A DNA stretch of 64,000 nt. It comes from an uncultured Eubacterium sp. GTDB taxonomy: Bacteria > Bacillota > Clostridia > Oscillospirales > Acutalibacteraceae. Positions 9,973 through 17,994 of this stretch are shown here, one piece after another (within the stretch, counting starts at the first letter, position 1; each line of letters begins with the position of its first letter). The stretch spans positions 1 to 64,000 of the forward strand of contig NZ_CAKTGT010000006.1 in assembly GCF_934561735.1 (NCBI RefSeq). Direction: 5' to 3'. Under the pieces are notes generated by a model. That model worked only from the letters and a program-made list of their open reading frames with translations. It searched no databases and was not told the origin of the DNA. The position numbers were made by a program, and so were the translations under genes.

Positions 9973-10048
9973 GGTACGCCGGAAGGGACTCGAACCCCCG
10001 ACCTACTGGTTCGTAGCCAGTCACTCTATCCAGCTGAGCTACCGGCGC
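9972..10048 (-). tRNA. tRNA-Arg(ACG)
   Basis: A 77-base gene with encoded CCA. The acceptor stem is GCGCCGG against CCGGCGT (one G-U pair). The anticodon stem-loop CTGG-CTACGAA-CCAG gives anticodon ACG, and the T arm is GGGGG-TTCGAGT-CCCTT (last pair G-U). A promoter, a short leader hairpin and a terminator surround it. Adenosine 34 would need TadA-type deamination to inosine to read all CGN-family codons, as is usual for this tRNA. Confidence 0.95.
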
Positions 10049-10078
10049 ATATGCAAGTGTTTTTCACTTGCGCAAATT

Positions 10079-10107
10079 ACTATAACACATTGCACAATAA
10101 AAAGCAA
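10079..10107 (-). promoter_or_regulatory. promoter of tRNA-Arg
   Basis: TTGCTT, 17-base spacer, TATAGT on the minus strand. A 7-bp hairpin (10053-10071) lies between the predicted start and the mature tRNA 5' end. Confidence 0.55.
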
Positions 10108-10130
10108 GTGTTTTTTTACAAAATCACTAA

Positions 10131-10589
10131 TTATTTTTGTGAATTATCGGCAATAAACTTTTCAAGTATATCGGCAGACATCTTTACAAGTTCGCCGCAA
10201 GGACGCTTTTTGTAATAGCTATCCGTTCTTTTTTCGGGTTGAGGATTGTCAAATCCGCTTTTAGTCAATCCTAAGAGTTCACGGCAGACAACCGAGCCGT
10301 TTTCGTCTTTAAACTCACCCGCTACCTTTTGAACATCGGCATAGAGCTGTGCCTTTGCATCGGCATCGGTTGGGTCTGAATAGCCGTAAAGAGCAGACAA
10401 AACAAACGCAGTTCCGCTGACTGTACCGCAAACTTCTCTCATTCTGCCCATTCCGCCGCCAAAGCCACCGGTGAGGCGTGCAATCATATTACTGTCCATA
10501 CCTATTTCATCGGCAAAAGCAAGTGCAACAGCCTGTGAACAATTATATCCCTGCTCAAAATAATTCTTTGCAATATCGCCCTTTGTCAT
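10131..10589 (-). CDS. C-GCAxxG-C-C family redox-type protein
   Basis: A 152-residue small protein with the spaced cysteine pattern of the C_GCAxxG_C_C family: GYNCSQAV near the start, EVCGTVSGTAFVLSALYG in the middle, then VVCRELLG and RPCGELVKMSADI. The GGFGGGMGR stretch is also typical. The four conserved cysteines suggest metal or redox chemistry, but no reaction is established. Its start overlaps the stop of the zinc-ribbon gene upstream by one base (TAATG), so the two are probably co-translated. Confidence 0.8.
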   Translation of the reverse strand: MTKGDIAKNYFEQGYNCSQAVALAFADEIGMDSNMIARLTGGFGGGMGRMREVCGTVSGTAFVLSALYGYSDPTDADAKAQLYADVQKVAGEFKDENGSVVCRELLGLTKSGFDNPQPEKRTDSYYKKRPCGELVKMSADILEKFIADNSQK

Positions 10590-11281
10590 TATTCGTCAAC
10601 CTCGGTTACATCGGTGATATAGGTAAATACCGCTTCCAATTCCGTATCGCCGTTAACGGTAAATGTATAAGCCTCGTTTGAAGAAACTCTCTTGCCGTTT
10701 TTATACCATCCGTCAAACTCATATTCGTCATCGGCTCTTGCAATAACGGTGCATTTTTCGCCTTGAGCGTATACGCCGTCACCTTCTACCTCTCCGCCCT
10801 GCGAACAGCTTGCGGTAACGGTATATTCCGTAACCTGAGTTGTGGATTGGGTTGTTGTTTCGGCAGTGGTTGGAGTTGTTGTAGGTGCCGTTGTAGGTGC
10901 AAGTGTAGTAGGCTCTGTTGTAGGAGCAAGTGTAGTTGAAAACGATGTGTCCTCAACATCATTGTTTTTCTTTGAATTACTGATTAAAACAGAAGCAATA
11001 ATCGTAACAACAAGAGCAAGAACAACTGCTAAAACAACAATTATAATAAGTGTTTTTTCTTTTGATTTGTTATTATTTTTATTATCATCTTTATTATTAT
11101 GAGGCGGCTGATTTGATGCCGGTCTTTGATTTGACTGAACTACCGGAGCAACTCTTGTTTTGCCCATATCGTCCTCTTTTACGGCCTCGGTTTCATCGTC
11201 CTCATCGTAAAGTGGTGAGCCGCAATTTTGACATATATATAAATTATCATCATTTTCGCTTCCGCAATTCTTACATCTCAT
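10589..11281 (-). CDS. zinc-ribbon membrane protein with InlB-type repeat
   Basis: A 230-residue protein. An N-terminal zinc ribbon (CKNCGSEN...CQNCGSPL) precedes an acidic and Asn-rich cytoplasmic segment. A membrane helix follows (about 75-97, TLIIIVVLAVVLALVVTI), then a Thr/Pro-rich extracellular stalk (TTEPTTLAPTTAPTTTPTT). A C-terminal InlB B-repeat-like domain (EYEFDGWYKNGKRV) ends the protein. I moved the start from an upstream frame to ATG 11281, which has a GGAGGG site and begins with the zinc ribbon. The function is unknown; the layout suggests a sensor or anchor spanning the membrane. Confidence 0.75.
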   Translation of the reverse strand: MRCKNCGSENDDNLYICQNCGSPLYDEDDETEAVKEDDMGKTRVAPVVQSNQRPASNQPPHNNKDDNKNNNKSKEKTLIIIVVLAVVLALVVTIIASVLISNSKKNNDVEDTSFSTTLAPTTEPTTLAPTTAPTTTPTTAETTTQSTTQVTEYTVTASCSQGGEVEGDGVYAQGEKCTVIARADDEYEFDGWYKNGKRVSSNEAYTFTVNGDTELEAVFTYITDVTEVDE

Positions 11282-11388
11282 AATGCATCCCTCCGCATTT
11301 TTGATAATTATAACACATATAATGGTAATAAACAATATTAATTTTAAATAAAAAATCACAAGATTTTAAATTAATTTTGAATTACCTA

Positions 11389-11417
11389 TTGACTTTTTGT
11401 TCAAATTGTAATAAATT
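11389..11417 (+). promoter_or_regulatory. promoter of the lipoprotein gene
   Basis: TTGACT, 17-base spacer, TAAATT; a GGAAAGGGG ribosome site follows before the ATG at 11477. Confidence 0.5.
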
Positions 11418-11476
11418 TATGATGTAAATGTTTTCCGTAAAGACGAAAACGCATTAAGGAAAGGGGATTCCCATAA

Positions 11477-12460
11477 ATGAAGAAACTAATCAAAAGAATT
11501 ACATGTTTGGTTTTGGTTGCTGCTCTTGTAGCTTCTCTTGCAGGATGTGCAAAACTTAACTATGTAACAAACGGAACAATCCAGGCTATTCAGGAAGTTA
11601 AATCCGGTGAATGGAAAAACGCAGGCGAAGAAGGTGCCGATGACGCAGCAGCACAGGAAGATACTTCTGTTCTTGAAAAGTCATTCGAGCCAAACACATA
11701 CGGCGGAGTTGAGTTTAAGGACTTTAATGATGTTGCCAACTATTATGTTGAAGCATATAACTACACAAAGACACTTACCGCTCAGTATAAAGATGCCGAC
11801 GGTAAAACACAAACATTCTATAAAATGCTTGGCTCTGAAAACCTTGAGGTCGGCAGTGTTATGATCGACGGCAAGGAAAACAGCACAATCAACAGTCTTG
11901 TTCCAAGCATTGTAGGTCCAATGTTTGACGCTAACATCTACGGTCTTGTACCAAGCGGCAACAGAAACCCTGAGCTTGATAACAACCTTGATGACCCTAC
12001 AAGAAAGAATGACCATGATTACAGAACATCAACTTTCACAGGCGATGACATTCTTGACGCAAACATTGTTGACAACGGCGACGGCACAATCACAATGACA
12101 ATTCAGCCTAAGCAGGAAGAACTTGCTTTCCGTGGTGAAGGCTCACAGGGTTCATTCTTTGAAGTTCTCGGCGATATCACAGCTGCAGTTAAGAGCATCA
12201 CTGTTCTTTCATTCACAGAGGGTGACGCTTCGGATAACGTAAAAGTTATGTACAAAGGCGGTACAGGTGTTATTACAATCGACACAAAGACAAAAGAAAT
12301 CACAGCCGCTAAATATGTAATGATTGCAAATGTTGATGTAACACACGCTTCAATCGCAATCATCAAAGATAAGAGCGCATCTGTAAAGATCACTTACACA
12401 AACGAATATCCTGCATCAGATGAATACCTCAAGGAACGCAGAGGTGTAGTAAGACTTTAA
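11477..12460 (+). CDS. lipoprotein of unknown function
   Basis: A 327-residue secreted lipoprotein with lipobox SLAGC (Cys24). After a short acidic/Ala linker the mature part is mainly beta-type sequence with no family motif I recognise. It ends with YLKERRGVVRL. Its synonymous codon use resembles ilvC in this window (few rare codons), which suggests high expression. It has its own promoter and a hairpin terminator about 110 bases downstream, so it is probably monocistronic. Confidence 0.7.
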   Translation: MKKLIKRITCLVLVAALVASLAGCAKLNYVTNGTIQAIQEVKSGEWKNAGEEGADDAAAQEDTSVLEKSFEPNTYGGVEFKDFNDVANYYVEAYNYTKTLTAQYKDADGKTQTFYKMLGSENLEVGSVMIDGKENSTINSLVPSIVGPMFDANIYGLVPSGNRNPELDNNLDDPTRKNDHDYRTSTFTGDDILDANIVDNGDGTITMTIQPKQEELAFRGEGSQGSFFEVLGDITAAVKSITVLSFTEGDASDNVKVMYKGGTGVITIDTKTKEITAAKYVMIANVDVTHASIAIIKDKSASVKITYTNEYPASDEYLKERRGVVRL

Positions 12461-12475
12461 TCTTACACAACAATC

Positions 12476-12608
12476 ACAAATATAGAAGCTGTTGAGAAAG
12501 TTTCTGAATTTCATTTTCTTGCGAAGGAAGATGTACGATGGTACCTCGACTGAGCAAAAAACGAAAAACGCCAAAAATGCTGTAAGTTTGATACTTACAG
12601 CATTTTTT
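12476..12608. repeat. possible dispersed non-coding element
   Basis: This 130-base stretch between the lipoprotein stop and a strong terminator has no supported gene. It has a distinct composition (GCTGTTGAGAAAGTTTCTG, then CGATGGTACCTCGACTGAGC) and ends in a 15-bp hairpin. I suspect a dispersed repeat or small RNA, but only one copy is in the window. Confidence 0.3.
12573..12608 (+). terminator. strong terminator
   Basis: A perfect 15-bp stem (AAAAATGCTGTAAGT, 5-base loop) followed by T6. From here to 12704 I see nothing recognisable. Confidence 0.8.
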
Positions 12609-12704
12609 AACCCCTCCGTCAATACTCCGTGTTGCCACCTCCCAAATAAGAGGCTAATCGGTTGATTATATTTTGGCGTGGTTCAGGGGCTTTATCGACA
12701 GTCT

Positions 12705-12735
12705 AAAAGGCTATGGAAGAATCCATAGCCTTTTT
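12705..12735. terminator. bidirectional terminator
   Basis: AAAAGGCTATGGA pairs with TCCATAGCCTTTT around a 4-base loop, with T5 on the plus strand. It lies 36 bases after the stop of the minus-strand gene and also closes the plus-strand unit. Confidence 0.75.
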
Positions 12736-12770
12736 GTTATGTTCAAACGCTTAATATAAAACAATTCTAA

Positions 12771-13352
12771 CTACACATTATAAGTCATAACCGTCTCTGT
12801 AAACTGTGTATCCATAAACGGTTTGCTGTATGCAACAACAAAATCTTTTGATTGCATATAATCTATATATTTTCTGCTGAAAGTATCGTAAACCAAAGTA
12901 ATGCCTTCCCTGTCGGCAAAATCAACGGCTTCGGCAATCAATTCCTGCAAGCTGTCAGATTTGCCGTTTGGGTCGCTGTATACGGTCAAAACCATGGCCT
13001 GCTTGTTGCCCGGAAGCAAAGTATCGCATATATCTTCAAGATTTTCTTTGTGAAGAAACACCTTTGAAGAAAAGCTGTATTTTTTTAATTTGTGACCCGA
13101 CAAGCCTTTAAACTTATATTCAAAATCTTTTGGGTCAACAAGCGTTACAACAGCGGTTGCATGCTTATCTATAAACACCGTTTCTTCATCAACAAAACGA
13201 GGAAGATAATACATCATATAATCATAAATAAAAGCCTTACGCTTATTTATATCGCTGCAAAAGAACATAAACAGCGGCTCTTTTATAAATCGTTCACCAA
13301 AACGCTCGGATATTTCCCTGAGCGTTTTTTTATCAATACTGTTAATATACAT
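12771..13352 (-). CDS. putative GNAT-like acetyltransferase
   Basis: A 193-residue soluble protein. The N-terminal EPLFMFFCSDINKRKAF and the C-terminal pattern LVYDTFSRKYIDYMQSKDF, followed by a beta strand, recall N-acetyltransferases of the GNAT fold. The usual acetyl-CoA loop (Q/RxxGxG/A) is not clear; PGNKQ and SDPNGKSDSLQELI are weak substitutes. It may be a degenerate or divergent family member. It follows the MATE transporter by 3 bases and ends the operon before a terminator. Confidence 0.5.
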   Translation of the reverse strand: MYINSIDKKTLREISERFGERFIKEPLFMFFCSDINKRKAFIYDYMMYYLPRFVDEETVFIDKHATAVVTLVDPKDFEYKFKGLSGHKLKKYSFSSKVFLHKENLEDICDTLLPGNKQAMVLTVYSDPNGKSDSLQELIAEAVDFADREGITLVYDTFSRKYIDYMQSKDFVVAYSKPFMDTQFTETVMTYNV

Positions 13353-13355
13353 AAT

Positions 13356-14765
13356 TTAATCAAGCTCAGCGAGCTTTGCCTCTTTTGTTAATTTTTTTGT
13401 AGTTGCACGGAACATAACTGCCGCCAAAATAATACAGCAAGCATCGGCAATCGGTTGTGCCCAAATTACGCCCTCAAGTCCGGCAACCTTATTCATAATA
13501 AACAACATCGGCAGGAAAATCAAGCCCTGTCTGCCTGCCGCAAGAACAAGCGACTGCATACCCTTGCCCATTCCCTGAAAAGCAAAGTTGATAATAAACA
13601 TAATGCCAAGGAAAGTTCCGGGTGTCATAAGTGCGGTAATCATCTTTACGCCGTATTCAATTACAGCCTCGTCATCGATGAACATACCGATAACCTGACG
13701 CCTGCACAAGATATAAAACACCGTTACGCTTGCACCGATAATTACATTGCACATCATACCGAAATGAATACTCTTTTTCATTCTGTGATAATTTTTTGCA
13801 CCGTAGCAATAACCGATAAGCGGCTGAATGCCTTGTGCAAGACCGATTTGGAGCATAACCACAAGCATATTTGCCTTCATCGCTACGCCCATTGCGGCAA
13901 CGGCATTGTCACCGTACTTTGCAAGAAAAATATTTACAACGATATTTGAAAGCGACATAAGAAGATTGTTGAGTGAAGCCGGAAGACCTACATTTACAAC
14001 ACCCTTAAATATACCGTCTTTAACCGAATATCTGCTCGGTGTAATTGACAAAATCGACTTGCCTTTCATAAAGTAAACAAGAAAATAAACAACAGATGCA
14101 ATATTGCCGATAACCGTTGCAATAGCCGCACCTTTTACGCCCATATTAAAACCGAACGGCATCGAAATACCAAACAGTTTATTGCCCTGTGAAAGAATGA
14201 AAATCGGGTCGAGAATAATATTGAAAACCTGACCGATAACCATACCTATCATAGATTCCTTTGCGGCACCCTCACCTCTTATGAGGTTGCACGCAACAAT
14301 ACTTGTAACGCTGAACACACCGCCAAGCGAAATCCAAAACAAATAATCACAGGCAAAATCAATGGTATATTTACTTGCACCTACAAGGAAAAGAAGCGGT
14401 CGTCTGAAAACAATAAACAATACAGACAAAGCAACCGCAACCATAATACCTGTATATACGCAAAATGATGAAATCGACTTAATCTTTTCCCTTTTACCCT
14501 CACCGAGCGAACGGCTTATATATGCACATCCGCCTACGCCGAAAAGGTTGCCGATTGCAAGGAAAAACAAAAACACAGGCATGGCAACCGAAACGGCGGC
14601 AACCTGATTTTTATCTCCTGTCTGACCTACAAAAAAGGTGTCGGCAAGGTTGTATATAATGTTAATGAGCATACCGAGCATACTCGGAATTGCCAAAGTT
14701 CCGACTGCCTTAGGCACCGAATATTCGGTAAAAACAATTGTACTGTCTTTTCTTTCTTTAGCCAT
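13356..14765 (-). CDS. MATE-family multidrug exporter
   Basis: A 469-residue integral membrane antiporter that exports cationic compounds using an Na+ or H+ gradient. About 12 hydrophobic helices are visible, with MATE landmarks SMLGMLINIIYNLADTFFVG at the start and LAQGIQPLIGYCYGAKNY in the second half. The ATG at 14765 is chosen over a TTG two codons earlier. It follows rsmA with only a few bases between them, so it is co-transcribed, and the putative acetyltransferase follows 3 bases later. The substrate is unknown. Confidence 0.88.
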   Translation of the reverse strand: MAKERKDSTIVFTEYSVPKAVGTLAIPSMLGMLINIIYNLADTFFVGQTGDKNQVAAVSVAMPVFLFFLAIGNLFGVGGCAYISRSLGEGKREKIKSISSFCVYTGIMVAVALSVLFIVFRRPLLFLVGASKYTIDFACDYLFWISLGGVFSVTSIVACNLIRGEGAAKESMIGMVIGQVFNIILDPIFILSQGNKLFGISMPFGFNMGVKGAAIATVIGNIASVVYFLVYFMKGKSILSITPSRYSVKDGIFKGVVNVGLPASLNNLLMSLSNIVVNIFLAKYGDNAVAAMGVAMKANMLVVMLQIGLAQGIQPLIGYCYGAKNYHRMKKSIHFGMMCNVIIGASVTVFYILCRRQVIGMFIDDEAVIEYGVKMITALMTPGTFLGIMFIINFAFQGMGKGMQSLVLAAGRQGLIFLPMLFIMNKVAGLEGVIWAQPIADACCIILAAVMFRATTKKLTKEAKLAELD

Positions 14766-14767
14766 AA

Positions 14768-15628
14768 TCAATTAAACAGTAAATCCGTAAGATTTACCAA
14801 ATCCTCCATTTTCAAATTTTCGGCTCTTACCGTAGGAGCAAGTCCGAGCTGAGCCAAAGCGTTTGTAACTTGCGGTTTGGACTTGCCGAGTGAATTGGAC
14901 AACGAATTAACAAGCGTTTTTCTTCTCTGTGAAAATGCACACTTTACAAGTGAGAAAAACTGTTTTTCGTTTTTAACATCAAACTCCGGCTTTTCCCTGA
15001 CAATAATTTTTATAACGCTTGAATCCACCTTTGGGCTTGGCATAAAACATTCTCTGCCGACATTAAACAAAATCTCGCTCTCGCCGTAATAATTAACCGC
15101 AACACTGACCGCACCGGCTTCTCTTGAGCCGATAGGTGCACAGAGTCGTTCTGCCGCCTCCTGCTGAACCATAACTTCAATTTCGGTTATCGGCAGTTTG
15201 CTTTGAAGAAGCATCATAATAACGGGTGAAGTGATGTAATAAGGCAGGTTTGCACAAACTTTCACCTCATCGCAGTCCGCAAATTTTGCCGCAATAAGGG
15301 CGTGCAAATCTATTTTCATAACATCGCCTTTTACAAGTTCAAAGTTATCATAATCTGCCAAAGTCTGCTCCAAAACAGGATAAAGTCGCTCATCAAGTTC
15401 AACCGACACGACTTTGCCCGCCCTTTTGCAAAGTTCCTTTGTAAGAACACCGACACCCGGTCCGACTTCAAGAACACCTGTTTTTTCGTCAGCACCGAGC
15501 ATTTCTGCCATGGCAGGGCAAATACTGTCATCAATAATAAAGTTTTGACCCAGGGCTTTTGAAAAATTGAAGCCGTGAGCGGATAAAATCTTTTTAACTG
15601 TGTTGTAATCGCACAAATTGTAATCCAT
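14768..15628 (-). CDS. rsmA: 16S rRNA dimethyladenosine transferase RsmA (KsgA)
   Basis: A 286-residue enzyme that dimethylates two adjacent adenosines near the 3' end of 16S rRNA, using S-adenosylmethionine. Motifs are KALGQNFIIDD, the SAM-binding loop VLEVGPGVGVLT, KGDVMKID, and the catalytic NLPYYITSPVIM. The C-terminal helical domain ends in LTDLLFN. A start at 15628 is preferred over the longer frame because GGGAGG lies just upstream and the family begins here. First gene of the rsmA-MATE-acetyltransferase unit. Confidence 0.95.
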   Translation of the reverse strand: MDYNLCDYNTVKKILSAHGFNFSKALGQNFIIDDSICPAMAEMLGADEKTGVLEVGPGVGVLTKELCKRAGKVVSVELDERLYPVLEQTLADYDNFELVKGDVMKIDLHALIAAKFADCDEVKVCANLPYYITSPVIMMLLQSKLPITEIEVMVQQEAAERLCAPIGSREAGAVSVAVNYYGESEILFNVGRECFMPSPKVDSSVIKIIVREKPEFDVKNEKQFFSLVKCAFSQRRKTLVNSLSNSLGKSKPQVTNALAQLGLAPTVRAENLKMEDLVNLTDLLFN

Positions 15629-15713
15629 AATCTGCCCTCCCGATAATATCGCCATATATTTTAACATAATATATATACTATATCAAGTGGGGCTGTTTAA
15701 CAAAAATAAAGTG

Positions 15714-15772
15714 TTGACATTGAATTTTTTTGTGCTATAATACCTTTAGCCGGCTAAATATTAGCCGACTAA
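15714..15772 (+). promoter_or_regulatory. strong promoter with double MarR-type operator
   Basis: TTGACA (15714-15719), 16-base spacer, TATAAT (15736-15741). Over the expected start site sits a perfect palindrome TTTAGCCGGCTAAA (15745-15758), followed by a near-perfect TTAGCCGACTAA (15761-15772). The two centres are 15 bases apart. The obvious binder is the MarR protein encoded 22 bases downstream. Confidence 0.85.
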
Positions 15773-15793
15773 ATAAAATTCGGAGTTGTTAAT

Positions 15794-16258
15794 TTGAACA
15801 AGAAAAAATCCTGTTGTCCTCCACCTCCGCCAAAGGGACATATTGCCCCGAGAATAGGTATGGTGGCAAGGATGGAAAGAGTAAATTTTAACAAAGCGGT
15901 TGCCGATGAAGGACTTTTTGCAGGTCAACACAAGATAATTATGTTCCTGAAACTTCAGGGCAGTGCAACAATCGGACAGATAGCCGAGGAAACAGGCACA
16001 GCACCGTCAACGGTGTCGGTCAGCATAAAGCGAATGGAAAAAGCAGGCTTTGTTAAAAGACGGACAAGCAAAACAGACGGAAGAATTACCGAAATTTACT
16101 TGACCGAAAAAGGAAATGCCGTACCCGATAACATCAGACGAAAAATGGATGCGGAAGAAAAAATGCTAACAAACGGACTGAGTAAAGAAGAAATCAACAC
16201 TCTGTCGGATTTGCTTGACAAAATAATAGAAAACTTTATAAAGGAGGAGTCCGAATGA
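15794..16258 (+). CDS. MarR-family repressor of the adjacent ABC exporter
   Basis: A 154-residue winged-helix regulator. The DNA-binding core is visible as TIGQIAEETGTAPSTVSVSI, with wing RRTSKTDGRITEIYLTEKG. The N-terminus begins with an odd Cys/Pro/Lys-rich tail (KKKSCCPPPPPKGH). The start codon is TTG at 15794, supported by GGAG 8 bases upstream; no ATG lies near. Its end overlaps the first exporter gene (ATGA). The double palindrome on the promoter predicts self-repression relieved by a ligand, probably an exporter substrate. Confidence 0.85.
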   Translation: MNKKKSCCPPPPPKGHIAPRIGMVARMERVNFNKAVADEGLFAGQHKIIMFLKLQGSATIGQIAEETGTAPSTVSVSIKRMEKAGFVKRRTSKTDGRITEIYLTEKGNAVPDNIRRKMDAEEKMLTNGLSKEEINTLSDLLDKIIENFIKEESE

Positions 16259-17994
16259 TAAAAAAGCTATCTAAATATCTTAAAGGCTTGGGTTGGCTTT
16301 GCGTGGCAAGTGCCGCCGGTATGATTATCGAAGCAATGTGCGAACTTGCACTGCCGTCGATAGCAAACAGCGTGTACGAAATGGTAAAAAGTGCCACGGG
16401 CGACCCTACACAGCTAAAATATAAAATCGCAAAAATCGGCTTGCTTATGCTGATTATGGCGGTTATCGGACTTGCAGGCGGTTTGATGACGATGAAAACA
16501 TCATCCGTTGTAAGCCAAAAATTTTCATACAGATTAAGAAAAGCTATGTACGACAAAATCTCGTCATTCTCTTTCAAAAACATCGACACATTTTCAACAT
16601 CATCACTCACAACAAGACTCACAAATGATGTTACAATGCTTCAAAATACGGTTATGATGGGGCTTCGTATATTGGTAAGAGCACCCGCACTCCTCATTGT
16701 TTCGGCTGTATTTGCATTTTCAATCAATGCAAAGCTGTCAATGATTTTGCTCATTCTCTTCCCTATTATGATTATCATCATTACGGTTATCCTCAAATTC
16801 GGCTTTCCTATGTTCCAAAAGATGCAGAAGAAAATTGATAACATCAACCGAGTAGTGCAGGAAAATCTCATCGGTATCAGAGTTGTAAAAGCATATGTGC
16901 GTGAGGACAGAGAAAAGGACAAATTCCACAATGCGTCCGACGAGCTTGCAAAACAAGGCTCAAAGGCATCGGGTCTTATCATCACGGTTATGCCTGTTAT
17001 GATGCTTCTTATGAACTTTGTAATTATATACATCTATTACAAAGGTTCGGTTGACGCAAGCAAGGGACTTATGAATGTAGGTCAAATATCGGTTTTGGCT
17101 AACTACATCATTCAGGTACTTATGAACATAATGATGGTGTCAATGCTTATGCTCCAAATCACAAGAGCAAAGGCTTGCGGCGACAGAGTTGTTGAAGTGC
17201 TCGACACGGATGTTGATATAGTAAATCCGGAAAACGCATTTAAGCCTACCGACCCTAAGGGCGAAATCGAATTTAAAAATGTTTCGTTCGGCTACAATGA
17301 CGGAATCGATATTTTGTCAGACATCAGTTTTAAAGCAAAACCGGGCAGTATTGTAGGCATAATAGGTTCAACAGGTTGCGGCAAATCCAGTCTTGTAAAC
17401 CTTATTCCCCGACTTTACGATGTTACGGGCGGTGAACTTCTTGTTGACGGCGTAAATGTTAAAAATTACGACCTTGAAGCACTCCGTGAATTGACAGGCG
17501 TTGTACTCCAAAAGAATGTACTTTTTACAGGCACAATCAAAGAAAACATCAAGTGGGGCAATCCGAATGCCACGGATGAAGAAATCATTGCAGCTTGCAA
17601 GGCGGCTCAAGCTCACGACTTCATTATGAGCCAACCTGACGGCTATGACACCGTGCTTGCACAAGGCGGTTTGAACCTTTCGGGCGGACAGAAGCAAAGA
17701 CTTTGTATTGCAAGAGCAATCATCAAGCAACCGAAAATTCTTATCCTTGACGATTCAACCTCTGCCGTTGACACAGCGACCGAAGCAAAAATCAGAGAAT
17801 GCTTCTACAACGAGCTTAAGGACACAACCGTTTTGATTATCGCACAGAGAATTTCATCGGTTGCAGAAGCGGATGAAATCGTTGTGCTTGATGACGGCAA
17901 AATTGACAGCATAGGCACTCACGACGAACTTATGCAAACAAGCGAAATCTATCAGGAAATTTACAAAACACAACAGAAAGGAGTGACTGAATAA
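16255..17994 (+). CDS. heterodimeric ABC exporter, degenerate-site subunit
   Basis: A 579-residue half-transporter with an N-terminal six-helix export domain (about 1-310) and a C-terminal ATPase. Walker A GSTGCGKS starts at about residue 371 and the signature is LSGGQKQR. The Walker B is LILDD, with Asp500 where the catalytic glutamate normally stands, and the switch histidine is Gln531 (IAQR). These changes mark the non-hydrolysing site of TM287/288-, BmrCD- and LmrCD-like heterodimers. It overlaps the MarR gene by 4 bases and the partner by 1 base. Likely a drug or lipid exporter. Confidence 0.9.
   Translation: MIKKLSKYLKGLGWLCVASAAGMIIEAMCELALPSIANSVYEMVKSATGDPTQLKYKIAKIGLLMLIMAVIGLAGGLMTMKTSSVVSQKFSYRLRKAMYDKISSFSFKNIDTFSTSSLTTRLTNDVTMLQNTVMMGLRILVRAPALLIVSAVFAFSINAKLSMILLILFPIMIIIITVILKFGFPMFQKMQKKIDNINRVVQENLIGIRVVKAYVREDREKDKFHNASDELAKQGSKASGLIITVMPVMMLLMNFVIIYIYYKGSVDASKGLMNVGQISVLANYIIQVLMNIMMVSMLMLQITRAKACGDRVVEVLDTDVDIVNPENAFKPTDPKGEIEFKNVSFGYNDGIDILSDISFKAKPGSIVGIIGSTGCGKSSLVNLIPRLYDVTGGELLVDGVNVKNYDLEALRELTGVVLQKNVLFTGTIKENIKWGNPNATDEEIIAACKAAQAHDFIMSQPDGYDTVLAQGGLNLSGGQKQRLCIARAIIKQPKILILDDSTSAVDTATEAKIRECFYNELKDTTVLIIAQRISSVAEADEIVVLDDGKIDSIGTHDELMQTSEIYQEIYKTQQKGVTE

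Noticed and set aside
9573..9989. Attachment sites of an integrated phage or island
   Set aside because: The repeated tRNA ends look like att cores, but only about 200 bases lie between them and no integrase or phage gene is present. I keep it as a scar hypothesis only.
9762..10024. Open frames on both strands around the tRNA (with an apparent GRDSNPRP-type end)
   Set aside because: They are translations of the tRNA-Arg gene, its 3' fragments and hairpins. Such frames are a well-known annotation artefact, and they have no ribosome site.
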